NCBI GenBank assembly: GCA_017553635.1
Contig: JAFZKN010000002.1
Location: 4,000-67,999 of the forward strand
DNA: 64,000 nucleotides
Origin: Treponema sp.
GTDB lineage: Bacteria; Spirochaetota; Spirochaetia; Treponematales; Treponemataceae
Reading direction: 5' to 3'
Part shown: in pieces, positions 46,071 to 54,570 of the stretch
Layout of the letters: each line of letters starts with the position of its first letter
How positions within the stretch are numbered: position 1 is the first letter of the stretch
Made by a program: the position numbers and the translations under genes
Notes under the pieces: model-generated
What the model saw: the letters and a program-made list of their open reading frames with translations, nothing else
Told to the model about the DNA's origin: nothing
The model's database searches: none

Positions 46071-46980
46071 TCCACAAAACATCTGCAAGTTTTTCAACTG
46101 CTTCTACACATCTTGGTCCCGGACGTACATAAATATCTTCGTCCTGAGGATTTATTAAAATTATTTTTTCTACACCAAATCTTTTTTTAATTTCCTCATC
46201 TGTCTGCTTAGAATAATTCTGAACGCACACAAAAAATTCCGGCTGTTGTTTAATTACTTCTTCCATATTAATTACAGGATATGCCTGATCAATATCGTCA
46301 AAAATATTTTTACCGCCTGCGTTTTCAATAATATCGTTTATAAAAGAACTGTTTCCGACTGTCATGAGAGGTTCATCATAAACCTGCCAGAAAACTTTTT
46401 TTTCTCTTAACGCTGAATTTTCCAAAAGACCTGCTTTAACTTCTGATAATTTTTTACGCATTGATTCAACTGCTGCTTCTGCTTCTTTTTTTCGGTCTGT
46501 AATTTTTCCAATTTCAAGGATTTCTTTTTCTACCTGTTCGATTGAGTTAGCATCAGAAGTAAATACTTTTATTCCGCTTTGTAAAAGACTCTTAACAAGA
46601 TAATCATGCATCCCGGCATAAAGAATTACAAGGTCAGGCTTTTTATCTACAATCGCTTCAAGACTGATACTCTGTCCGTTAAAACCGCCGACTGATGGAA
46701 CCGACTGAGATTCTAAAGGATAATTACACAAATCTGTTCTGCCGACAAGCTTGTCCTGAGCATTTATGGCAAACATGATTTCTGTTGCAGCAGGGCCCAA
46801 AGAGACAACCCTTTTTGCCTTAAAATTTTCGGGAATTGAAACATCTATAAGAAGTGCGTCCAGTTCCTGCTTCGTTGAAGGTTTCCCGAAAACCATTGTG
46901 GCGGTAAAAATCAGTACGCATAAAACTAAAGCATGTAAAACAAACCCGATTATAAATGCCTTTTTTCCTGTAAGCTTCAT
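46057..46980 (-). CDS. ABC transporter substrate-binding protein (BtuF/FecB type)
   Basis: This 307-residue protein has an N-terminal membrane anchor or signal segment (residues 8-32) and a periplasmic binding fold of the BtuF/FepB class: 'KRVVSLGPAATEIMFAINAQ' and 'PDLVILYAGMHDYLVK'. No lipobox Cys is evident. It binds the cargo outside and delivers it to the FecCD permease. First gene of the importer operon, 65 bp from the divergent methionine synthase genes with which it shares a promoter region. Cobalamin is the inferred ligand. Confidence 0.87.
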   Translation of the reverse strand: MKLTGKKAFIIGFVLHALVLCVLIFTATMVFGKPSTKQELDALLIDVSIPENFKAKRVVSLGPAATEIMFAINAQDKLVGRTDLCNYPLESQSVPSVGGFNGQSISLEAIVDKKPDLVILYAGMHDYLVKSLLQSGIKVFTSDANSIEQVEKEILEIGKITDRKKEAEAAVESMRKKLSEVKAGLLENSALREKKVFWQVYDEPLMTVGNSSFINDIIENAGGKNIFDDIDQAYPVINMEEVIKQQPEFFVCVQNYSKQTDEEIKKRFGVEKIILINPQDEDIYVRPGPRCVEAVEKLADVLWNEKD

Positions 46981-46986
46981 GTTTAA

Positions 46987-47038
46987 AATATATTAAAAAC
47001 CATAGTTTATTGCAACAAATTGATAAATCATCTATTCT
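46987..47038. promoter_or_regulatory. Divergent promoters sharing one palindromic -35 hexamer
   Basis: TTGCAA at 47010-47015 equals its own reverse complement. To the left, 17 bp away, TATATT (complement of 46987-46992) is 6 nt before the importer ATG at 46980. To the right, 17 bp away, TATTCT (47033-47038) is 7 nt before the ATG at 47046. Both sides thus fit leaderless genes. Confidence 0.6.
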
Positions 47039-47045
47039 TTTACAA

Positions 47046-47726
47046 ATGAACCGTATTGTTAATAATCAGGTTTTTTTACACCGCGTTTCGAATGACCGGC
47101 TTTTGCCAGACATTTCTGAAACCTTCAGGTATTCAGGAATTGCAAAGACAAACCAGCCCGAAAAAGAAAGCGATGTTTATAAACTTGCAGTTAAAGCACA
47201 GGATAAAATTTCTCTCTGCATGAATCCAAGAAGCTGTTATATACGGTTTGACCTGTCCGTTACAGAAAACGATAAAAACCTTTCTCCCGAAGTAAAAAAG
47301 CTTTCTTTTGGAGACAAGATTATTTACAGCCGCGACCTTGCAAACAACCTTACAGGCTGCAGTGCCGTTTATCTTTTTGCTGCAACACTCGGACCGGAAG
47401 TTGATAAAGCGATTCAAAAATATTCTAAGCTTGAACCAGCCTTAAGCGTGTTTTTACAGAGTGCAGGTGCAATGTATATAGAAGAATATTGCAATCTTCT
47501 TGAAAAAACTCTTTTAGAAGAAGAAAAAAACGAAGGGCGTAGTTTTGTTCCGCGGTTCAGTCCGGGATTTGGAGATGTTACTTTAGAAAATCAAAAGCTC
47601 TTTTTTGAATTATTGAACTGTCAGAAAAACCTTGCACTTACTTTAAACGATTCACTTATAATGTCACCGGAAAAATCTGTAACTGCTTTTATCGGAGTAA
47701 AATCACAGTCAGGAGAAAACAAATGA
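47046..47726 (+). CDS. Methionine synthase reactivation-domain protein (split MetH C-terminus)
   Basis: This 226-residue protein resembles the AdoMet-binding activation domain normally found at the C-terminus of MetH. 'LFAATLGPEVDKAIQKYSKL' and 'RFSPGFGDVTLENQKLFFELLN' are typical, the latter matching the R-x-x-P-G-Y/F motif. It would reductively remethylate inactive cob(II)alamin. The 4-nt overlap with metH supports translational coupling. The start at 47046 is taken because it follows a -10 by 7 nt; an earlier frame start at 47010 overlaps the promoter. Confidence 0.85.
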   Translation: MNRIVNNQVFLHRVSNDRLLPDISETFRYSGIAKTNQPEKESDVYKLAVKAQDKISLCMNPRSCYIRFDLSVTENDKNLSPEVKKLSFGDKIIYSRDLANNLTGCSAVYLFAATLGPEVDKAIQKYSKLEPALSVFLQSAGAMYIEEYCNLLEKTLLEEEKNEGRSFVPRFSPGFGDVTLENQKLFFELLNCQKNLALTLNDSLIMSPEKSVTAFIGVKSQSGENK

Positions 47727-50242
47727 AATCTATCAGAGACTACTTGGGAAAACAGATTCTCTTTTTTGACGGTGGAACAGGCTCAGTTTTACAGGCACGC
47801 GGTCTTAATCCCGGCGAGCTTCCGGAAAACTGGAATATCGAAAAACCGGATGAAATTGTAAACCTTCATTATTCATATTATTTAAGCGGATCAAACATCA
47901 TTAAATCAAATACATTCGGTGCATTTAAAACAAAATTTACAGGTGAAAAGGACGGTGCAAGCCCGTACAGTCTCGAAAAGGTTATCAATGCTGCATTAAA
48001 AAATGCAAATGAAGCACGAAGCCTTATTTTAGAAAAAGATAAAGAATTGGGCCGCGAGATTCCGCGCTTTATTGCTTTTGACATCGGTTCATGCGGAAAG
48101 CTTTTAAAACCGCTTGGAGATCTGGAATTTGAAGATGCAGTTTCTTTATTTAAAGCTTCTGTTGAAATCGGATTAAAAAACGAAATCGATTTAATTTTAA
48201 TCGAAACAATAAACGATGTTTACGAAGCAAAGGCTGCAGTAATTGCGGCAAAAGAAGCAGTTGAAAAATCAGGAAAAGACATCCCGGTTTTTGTAACGAC
48301 TGTTTATGACGAAGGACAGAAATCGCTTACAGGTTCAACTCCTGAAATCGTTGCATCTGTTCTCGAAGGATTAAGGGTTGATGCACTGGGCCTTAACTGC
48401 AGCTTAGGTCCTGTTCAGATGAAGCCGATTGTAGAAAAACTTTTAAAGTGTTCTACAGTTCCTCTTATTGTAAATCCTAACGCAGGGCTTCCAAGAAGTG
48501 AAAACGGAAAAACAGTTTACGATGTAAACGAAGATGAGTTTGCAGAAATTGTTACAGGCTTCTGTAAAGACGGAGTTATGATTGCAGGCGGATGCTGCGG
48601 AACAAATCCTGTTTACATAAAAAAACTTACAGACAATGTTTCCAAGCTTAACATAGATGTAAAAGCTTTTTCAAAACCAGAAAAAAAATCTGTAATCACT
48701 TCAGGAACACGGCTTGTAGAATTCGGTAAATCACCGGTTCTTATCGGAGAGCGCATTAACCCGACCGGCAAAAAGAAATTAAAGGAAGCTTTAAAGACAA
48801 ACGACATTTCTTACATATTAAACGAAGGAATTACGCAGGAAGAAAAGGGAGCACAGGTTCTTGATGTAAATGTCGGGCTCCCGGAAATTGATGAATGTCA
48901 GATGATGCAGACTGTCATTAAAGAGCTTCAGTCTGTTACAGACTTACCTCTGCAGATTGATACTTCTGATCCTGTCACTATGGAAAAGGCGCTCCGTATT
49001 TACAACGGAAAGCCATTGATAAATTCTGTAAACGGCAAAGAAGAAGTTATGAAAGAAGTATTTCCTCTTGTAAAAAAATACGGAGGTATCGTCGTTGCCC
49101 TGGCTTTAGACGAAGGCGGAATTCCAGAAACTGCCGGAGGGCGTATCGCAATCGTAGAAAAGATTTATAAAACTGCAGCCACTTATGGAATTGATGCAAA
49201 GGATATAATCATAGATCCTCTTGCCATGACTGTAAGTGCAGATGATCAGGCAGCCGTTGCAACACTTGCGACTGTAAAATATGTTAACGAAGTAAAACAC
49301 GGACTTACAATTCTCGGTGTTTCAAATGTTTCGTTCGGACTTCCGCTTAGAGAACACATCACTTCGATTTTCTTTACGATGGCAATGCAGAACGGGCTTA
49401 GCGCTGCAATCATGAATCCAAACGCAATCGAAATGATGAAGGCATGGACATGTTTTAAAACACTTTCCGGACTTGATGCTCAGTGTCTTGAATACATTGA
49501 CTTTGCTACTAAATATTCAGAACTGGTGCAGGTGCAGAGTCAGAGCGCAAACGGCACTTTACAGAATTCAGCACAGAATACAGGTACAGATAAACAGGGA
49601 GAAAATTCTGACCCGCTTGTTAAAGCAATTGTAAAGGGCTTAAAGGAAAACGCAAAAGCCGAAACAGAAAAAACTTTTTCACAGGAAGGCGACAAAAAGC
49701 AGATGGCGCTTGATATAATAAACTCAAGAATTATTCCTGCGCTCGACATAATCGGAAAAGCCTTTGAACAGAAAAAAGCATATCTTCCGCAGTTATTAAT
49801 GGCAGCAGATGCCGCAAAAGAAGCGTTCTCTGTAATAAAAGACGTTCTTTCTAAAAGCGGCGTTCAGGAACAGCCACGCGGAACAATCGTAATCGCAACT
49901 GTAAAGGGTGACATTCACGATATCGGAAAAAACATTGTAAAGGTTCTTCTTGAAAATTATTCATTCCGTGTAATTGATTTAGGAAAAGATGTTCCGCCGG
50001 AAAAAGTTTTAGAAGCAGTTGTAAAAGAAAAAGCACCGCTTGCAGGTTTGTCTGCATTGATGACAACAACAGTAGGCGCGATGGAAGAAACAATAAAGCT
50101 CATTCACGAAAACGCGCCGTGGTGTAAAGTTTTTGTCGGCGGTGCTGTGTTAAATGAAGATTACGCAAAACAGATTCACGCTGACTGTTACACCAAAGAT
50201 GCAATGGACAGCGTAAAATACTGTCAGGAAATCTGCGGATAA
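47723..50242 (+). CDS. metH: Cobalamin-dependent methionine synthase without reactivation domain
   Basis: This 839-residue enzyme methylates homocysteine using methyltetrahydrofolate via cobalamin. In order: the homocysteine domain (1-305) with zinc ligands in 'GLNCSLGP' and 'GGCCGTNP', the folate domain (about 325-590, 'IGERINPTGKKKL'), a Ser/Gln/Asn-rich linker (about 600-640), the helical cap and the B12-binding domain with D-I-H-D-I-G-K near residue 730. The C-terminal reactivation domain is missing and is encoded by the preceding gene. MetH proteins of full length have about 1200 residues. Confidence 0.95.
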   Translation: MKSIRDYLGKQILFFDGGTGSVLQARGLNPGELPENWNIEKPDEIVNLHYSYYLSGSNIIKSNTFGAFKTKFTGEKDGASPYSLEKVINAALKNANEARSLILEKDKELGREIPRFIAFDIGSCGKLLKPLGDLEFEDAVSLFKASVEIGLKNEIDLILIETINDVYEAKAAVIAAKEAVEKSGKDIPVFVTTVYDEGQKSLTGSTPEIVASVLEGLRVDALGLNCSLGPVQMKPIVEKLLKCSTVPLIVNPNAGLPRSENGKTVYDVNEDEFAEIVTGFCKDGVMIAGGCCGTNPVYIKKLTDNVSKLNIDVKAFSKPEKKSVITSGTRLVEFGKSPVLIGERINPTGKKKLKEALKTNDISYILNEGITQEEKGAQVLDVNVGLPEIDECQMMQTVIKELQSVTDLPLQIDTSDPVTMEKALRIYNGKPLINSVNGKEEVMKEVFPLVKKYGGIVVALALDEGGIPETAGGRIAIVEKIYKTAATYGIDAKDIIIDPLAMTVSADDQAAVATLATVKYVNEVKHGLTILGVSNVSFGLPLREHITSIFFTMAMQNGLSAAIMNPNAIEMMKAWTCFKTLSGLDAQCLEYIDFATKYSELVQVQSQSANGTLQNSAQNTGTDKQGENSDPLVKAIVKGLKENAKAETEKTFSQEGDKKQMALDIINSRIIPALDIIGKAFEQKKAYLPQLLMAADAAKEAFSVIKDVLSKSGVQEQPRGTIVIATVKGDIHDIGKNIVKVLLENYSFRVIDLGKDVPPEKVLEAVVKEKAPLAGLSALMTTTVGAMEETIKLIHENAPWCKVFVGGAVLNEDYAKQIHADCYTKDAMDSVKYCQEICG

Positions 50243-50998
50243 TTATTTAGATTCAGATGCGCAGGCAACTCTAAAGCCTGTTGTCTTTAACTGAGAAGAT
50301 CCGTAGTTGTAGTGACGTGCAGACGGATGACAGACATCTGCTCCTTCAAAATAACTTCCGCCGCCATAAGGACGGTTAAGATCATCGCGGTCTACCCAAG
50401 CCCATTCATTTACATTTCCAGACATGTCATAAAGACCATAAGCATTTGGTTTTAAAGTTGCAACATCATGTGATTTAAGATTGCTGTTTGCATTTGTCCA
50501 TGCAACCTGCTGCGGGTCGTCACTTCCACTCCAGAAGTAATCTTTTCCTGCAGCGTAGCAGTATTCAAATTCTTCATTTGTCGGAAGACGAAATCCGTCT
50601 GCATTTTTATTGAATTCAATTTTATCTTCGATAGCTTTATGCTGATGCGGAACATAACCCCAGGCTTCTGGATCTGTTACACCGTTTATAGAATAAACAG
50701 GAGTTTTTCCAGAAACAATGCTAAGCTTATTGCAGAAAACAACTGCATCAAACCAGCTTACTTTTTCTACAGGAAGTCTTTCTCCTTTGCTGCCCGATGG
50801 ATTTTCTCCAGTCAAAGCTTGATAAAAATCCTGAGGAATTTCTGTTGTGCACAGAGAATAATCTGTATCAGGAATCTTTACCATTTCGATATACGAACCG
50901 TTATCAAGAACAATTTTTTCGCTCTTAACACCACACGACACAAAAGAAAAACAGGCTGCAACACAAACTGCCGATAAAAATAATTTTAACACTTCCAT
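50243..50998 (-). CDS. SUMF1/formylglycine-generating-enzyme-like lipoprotein
   Basis: This 251-residue protein has a signal peptide with lipobox F-V-S-C and a SUMF1 (FGE-like sulfatase) domain: 'PVEKVSWFDAVVFCNKLS', 'RLPTNEEFEYCYAAG', 'NVNEWAWV' and the end 'TGFRVACAS'. In true formylglycine-generating enzymes two cysteines lie in C-H-x-S-Y-C-x-R; here the segment reads C-H-P-S-A-R, so the second is missing. Copper-dependent oxidase activity is therefore unlikely, and a ligand-binding role on the surface is more probable. AAGGAG lies 6 nt before the ATG at 50998. Confidence 0.83.
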   Translation of the reverse strand: MEVLKLFLSAVCVAACFSFVSCGVKSEKIVLDNGSYIEMVKIPDTDYSLCTTEIPQDFYQALTGENPSGSKGERLPVEKVSWFDAVVFCNKLSIVSGKTPVYSINGVTDPEAWGYVPHQHKAIEDKIEFNKNADGFRLPTNEEFEYCYAAGKDYFWSGSDDPQQVAWTNANSNLKSHDVATLKPNAYGLYDMSGNVNEWAWVDRDDLNRPYGGGSYFEGADVCHPSARHYNYGSSQLKTTGFRVACASESK

Positions 50999-51016
50999 GT
51001 TCACTCCTTAAAAGAA

Positions 51017-51058
51017 CGGCACAGTCAAAAACTTCGGAGGCTAGTCTTCGATGTGCCG
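51017..51058. other. Hairpin in the gap before xylB
   Basis: CGGCACA (51017-51023) pairs with TGTGCCG (51052-51058) around a 28-nt loop. No T-run follows. It is the only clear structure in 50999-51240; I see no gene there. Confidence 0.35.
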
Positions 51059-51248
51059 CTAACAATTATTCATGCTGAATTTAATCAACGCCGCCTCAGA
51101 ACTTTTACATATCCTTAACGGCATAAAAAGACTTTACAGGCGAAAACATCAAAAAACAATTAACAATTCTAACTTCGATTATGTCGATATTGATTTACCG
51201 GTTAAAATACATCCCTCCCTTGAGTAAATTCAGCGTGGAGCAAATATC

Positions 51249-51291
51249 TTGACATAAAGGGGGTCCGGTTGTACTATATTATCGTGCACGA
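51249..51291 (+). promoter_or_regulatory. xylB promoter with palindromic operator candidate
   Basis: TTGACA at 51249-51254 and TACTAT at 51273-51278 (18-bp spacing) form a good promoter. TCGTGCACGA at 51282-51291, a perfect 10-bp palindrome, covers the expected transcription start, and GTGCAC recurs beside the ribosome-binding site at 51324-51329. Confidence 0.55.
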
Positions 51292-51338
51292 GCACGGCGA
51301 TTTATACGTCAGCATCCTTTTGTGCACGGAGGATTATA

Positions 51339-52823
51339 ATGAAAACAGTTGCAGGTATTGATCTCGGAACTCAGAGTATGAAAGTCGTAATTTACGACTA
51401 CGAGAAAAAAGAAATCATCGAAAAGGCAAGTTGCCCGATGGATTTAATTTCCGAAGCAGACGGAACACGTGAACAGAAAACTGAATGGTTCGATAAAGGA
51501 CTTGAAGTTTGTTTTGGAAAACTTTCGGCAGAGAATAAAAAGACTATAGAAGCTATCGGTATTTCAGGACAGCAGCACGGTTTTGTTCCACTTGATAAAG
51601 ATGGAAAAGCTTTGTACAACATCAAACTCTGGTGCGATACTGCAACAACAAAACAGTGTGAATACATTACAAAAAAAGCAGGCGGAGATAAAAAAGTTGT
51701 AAGCCTTTTAGGAAACTTAATGCTTCCTGGTTTTACAGCTCCAAAAATTCTGTGGCTCAAGGATAACAAACCGGATGCTTTTGCAAAGCTTGCATATATC
51801 ATGCTTCCACATGATTATTTAAACTGGAAGCTCACTGGAAAATATGTAATGGAATATGGTGATGCATCAGGAACTGCACTTTTTGATTCTAAAAACAGAA
51901 CATGGTCTAAAAAAATATGTGACATCATCGATTCAAAACTTTTAGGACTTCTTCCTGAATTAATTGAACCAAGTGCACCGGCTGGAAAAGTTTCTGCAGA
52001 AGCTGCAAACGCTTATGGAATTCCGGAAGGCATTCCTGTAAGTGCCGGTGGCGGTGACAACATGATGGGTGCTGTAGGTACTGGTACTGTAGCAGACGGA
52101 TTTTTAACAATGTCTATGGGAACTTCTGGAACACTTTACGGATATTCTGACAAGCCTATCGCAGATCCTGCAAACGGATTAAGCGGATTCTGTTCTTCTA
52201 CTGGCGGATGGCTCCCGCTTTTGTGTACGATGAACTGTACTGTAGCAACAGAATTTGTCCGCGGTCTTTTTGAACTTGATGTAAAGGACTTAGATGCAGA
52301 AGCTTCTAAAGCTCCATGCGGTTCAGAAGGCGTTCTTGTAATACCATTCTTTAACGGCGAAAGAACACCTAATCTTCCAAACGGCCGCGCAAGCATCACA
52401 GGACTTACTTCGGCTAATACAAACAGAGCAAACATTGCGCGTGCTTCACTTGAATCTGCAGTATTTGCAATGCGCGGCGGTCTTGATGCATTCCGCAAGT
52501 TAGGATTTAAACCAAGGGAAATCCGTCTCATCGGTGGCGGTTCTAAATCTCCTATCTGGCGTCAGATTGCAGCAGACGTAATGAACCTTCCGATCCGCGT
52601 TCCTGCATTGGACGAAGCAGCAGCATTGGGTGGAGCTGTTCAGGCATTGTGGTGCCTCAAAAACCAGAACGGCAAATGCGACATCGCAGAACTCTGCGCA
52701 GAACACATCAAGCTCGACGAATCAAAGAACGCTGACCCGATCGCAGCAAATGTTGCAACATATGATAAAGCATACGCTGAATATCAGAAAATGGTAGATA
52801 CTGTTTCTCCATTGTATAAATAA
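51339..52823 (+). CDS. xylB: Xylulokinase
   Basis: This 494-residue FGGY-family kinase phosphorylates D-xylulose to xylulose 5-phosphate. The N-terminal phosphate-binding 'GIDLGTQSMKVVIYD', the substrate region 'GISGQQHGFVPLD', the catalytic D240 in 'AGGGDNMMGAVG' and 'RLIGGGSKSPIWRQIAADV' are all present and closely match XylB. No xylose isomerase gene lies next to it in this window. CACGGAGG ribosome-binding site precedes the ATG. Regulation by a palindrome-binding repressor at the promoter is likely. Confidence 0.93.
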   Translation: MKTVAGIDLGTQSMKVVIYDYEKKEIIEKASCPMDLISEADGTREQKTEWFDKGLEVCFGKLSAENKKTIEAIGISGQQHGFVPLDKDGKALYNIKLWCDTATTKQCEYITKKAGGDKKVVSLLGNLMLPGFTAPKILWLKDNKPDAFAKLAYIMLPHDYLNWKLTGKYVMEYGDASGTALFDSKNRTWSKKICDIIDSKLLGLLPELIEPSAPAGKVSAEAANAYGIPEGIPVSAGGGDNMMGAVGTGTVADGFLTMSMGTSGTLYGYSDKPIADPANGLSGFCSSTGGWLPLLCTMNCTVATEFVRGLFELDVKDLDAEASKAPCGSEGVLVIPFFNGERTPNLPNGRASITGLTSANTNRANIARASLESAVFAMRGGLDAFRKLGFKPREIRLIGGGSKSPIWRQIAADVMNLPIRVPALDEAAALGGAVQALWCLKNQNGKCDIAELCAEHIKLDESKNADPIAANVATYDKAYAEYQKMVDTVSPLYK

Positions 52824-52880
52824 GCTGCCTGCCTTTTTCGGTGCGGCAGACTGTAACTGCCGTTAAAGGCAGTTAAATAA

Positions 52881-52915
52881 ACGCGGGCTTCCATCACGGG
52901 GCCTGCGTTTTTTTT
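52881..52915 (+). terminator. Terminator after xylB
   Basis: ACGCGGGC (52881-52888) pairs with GCCTGCGT (52901-52908) with one mismatch, followed by eight T. A smaller CTGCC/GGCAG hairpin precedes it. Confidence 0.75.
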
Positions 52916-52981
52916 GCCTTTTCCCCTTCCTTGAACAATCCCGAACTTTTTACTATTATATCGTTCATAGAGGTAAGCCCA

Positions 52982-53827
52982 ATGAAAAAGATTATCAGCG
53001 GAAAAGTACGCGAAGTTTATGATCTGGAAGACGGCCGCATGGTCATTGTTACAACTGACAGAATTTCGGCATTTGATGTTATTCTTCCAACTATGATTAC
53101 AGACAAGGGAAAAGTTCTTAATGCCCTTTCAAACTTCTGGTTTGACTACACAAAAGATATCGTTAAAAATCATATGATTTCTTCTGACCTTAAGGATATG
53201 CCGGAAGAATTTCAAAAGAGCGAATTTGAAGACCGCACAATTCTCGTTAAAAAACTTAAAATGATTCCTTACGAGGTTATCGTACGCGGTTATATGTTCG
53301 GTTCAATGTATGAAGCATACAAAAAAGGCGAAGAGTTCCTCGGACATAAATTTGATAAAGAATATCAGCAGGCAGAAAAGCTTGATGAACCTATCGTAAC
53401 ACCTTCTACAAAAGCCTCAGAAGGACACGACATTAACGTAACTCTCGATTACATGAAAAATGATCTTGGAGTTGAACTCGGTTCAAAAATCGAAAATGCT
53501 GCTCTTGCAATCTACAAAAAATGTTACGAACACGCAGCTAAAAACGGAATCATCATTGCAGATACTAAATTTGAATTTGGGCTTGATGAAAACGGCGAGC
53601 TTGTTTTAGCCGATGAAGTTCTTACACCGGATTCAAGCCGCTTCTGGAATGCAGCAGAATACAAGGTTGGAACAAGCCCGGCAAGTTATGACAAGCAGTT
53701 TGTACGCGACTGGCTCAAGGACAATAACCTTGCAGGTGATCCTAACATCAAGAGCATCCCGGCAGAAGTAGTAGAAAAAACTTCTGCACTCTATCACGAA
53801 TGTCAGACACGCATCTGCGGTAAATAG
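52982..53827 (+). CDS. purC: Phosphoribosylaminoimidazole-succinocarboxamide (SAICAR) synthase
   Basis: This 281-residue ATP-dependent enzyme joins aspartate to CAIR in purine biosynthesis. Family signatures include 'GKVREVYDL', 'TDRISAFDVILP', 'EVIVRGYMFGSMYEAY' and 'LVLADEVLTPDSSRFW'. The length fits the longer, yeast-like PurC form. The frame opens at 52931, but the ATG at 52982 follows a GAGG box and starts at the family's usual N-terminus. No other pur genes lie near it. The DTW gene follows 11 nt later. Confidence 0.95.
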   Translation: MKKIISGKVREVYDLEDGRMVIVTTDRISAFDVILPTMITDKGKVLNALSNFWFDYTKDIVKNHMISSDLKDMPEEFQKSEFEDRTILVKKLKMIPYEVIVRGYMFGSMYEAYKKGEEFLGHKFDKEYQQAEKLDEPIVTPSTKASEGHDINVTLDYMKNDLGVELGSKIENAALAIYKKCYEHAAKNGIIIADTKFEFGLDENGELVLADEVLTPDSSRFWNAAEYKVGTSPASYDKQFVRDWLKDNNLAGDPNIKSIPAEVVEKTSALYHECQTRICGK

Positions 53828-53838
53828 CGGAAAACGAT

Positions 53839-54564
53839 TTGGCAGAACGATGTTTAAAATGCTTCCGCCCGATATCTCACTGTCTTTGCGAATATGCAAA
53901 GCCCGAGGTTGACAGCGGAATCAAATTTGTTTTTCTGATGCACCCAAAAGAAGCAAAGCATCAGAGAACAGGAACAGGCCGGCTTTCTCATATCGTATTA
54001 AAAGATTCTGAGATTATAACAGGCCTGGACTTTTCTAAAAACGAAAGATTCCTTTCATTAATCAGCGATAAAAAATATTTTCCGGTTTTGATGTATCCGG
54101 GGCCAGAAGCATGGACTGCAAGGCGTGAAGGTTTTGCAGAAGAGGTTGCTGGACGCACTCTTTTAGTCATCATAATCGATGCGACATGGTTCTGTTCAAG
54201 AAAAATAATCGAACACAACCCTTCACTTCTTGAATTACCGAGGGTTTCTTTTTACGGCGAATACCGTTCAATATTTACATTTAAACGTGAACCGCGCCCG
54301 GAATATATTTCTACAATCGAAACATGTTATTATTTTATAAAGGAGCTTCAGTCAGTTTCACGCGATGGCGCAATAACAAACGGCAGCCCCCTTGTAAAGG
54401 ACTGCGATCCGGAACCTTTAATGAATGTCTTTAAAGAAATGATAAGAGATCAGATTCAGTGTGAAAATGACAGAATTGCAGGAAAGCTTCCTGATGTTTA
54501 TGCTCACGACTGGAAGTACAAAGACAAAAAGCCCCGTGAAATTCCAGACGTGATTAAATCATAA
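53839..54564 (+). CDS. DTW-domain tRNA-uridine aminocarboxypropyltransferase
   Basis: This 241-residue protein belongs to the DTW family (TapT/YfiP-like), which adds a 3-amino-3-carboxypropyl group from SAM to a tRNA uridine. The N-terminal zinc-type cysteines are 'CLKCFRPISHCLC', and the name-giving motif appears as D-A-T-W in 'VIIIDATWFCSRK', followed by 'LPRVSF'. The start is a TTG at 53839; no in-frame ATG precedes the cysteine motif, so the TTG is necessary. It lies 11 nt after purC. Confidence 0.88.
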   Translation: MAERCLKCFRPISHCLCEYAKPEVDSGIKFVFLMHPKEAKHQRTGTGRLSHIVLKDSEIITGLDFSKNERFLSLISDKKYFPVLMYPGPEAWTARREGFAEEVAGRTLLVIIIDATWFCSRKIIEHNPSLLELPRVSFYGEYRSIFTFKREPRPEYISTIETCYYFIKELQSVSRDGAITNGSPLVKDCDPEPLMNVFKEMIRDQIQCENDRIAGKLPDVYAHDWKYKDKKPREIPDVIKS

Positions 54565-54570
54565 AGCGTT

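Noticed and set aside
46981..47045. Cobalamin riboswitch before metH or the importer
   Set aside because: The gap has only 65 bp, already filled by two promoters; a cobalamin riboswitch needs about 200 nt.
50243..50998. Active formylglycine-generating enzyme
   Set aside because: The second active-site cysteine is missing and no sulfatase gene is near.
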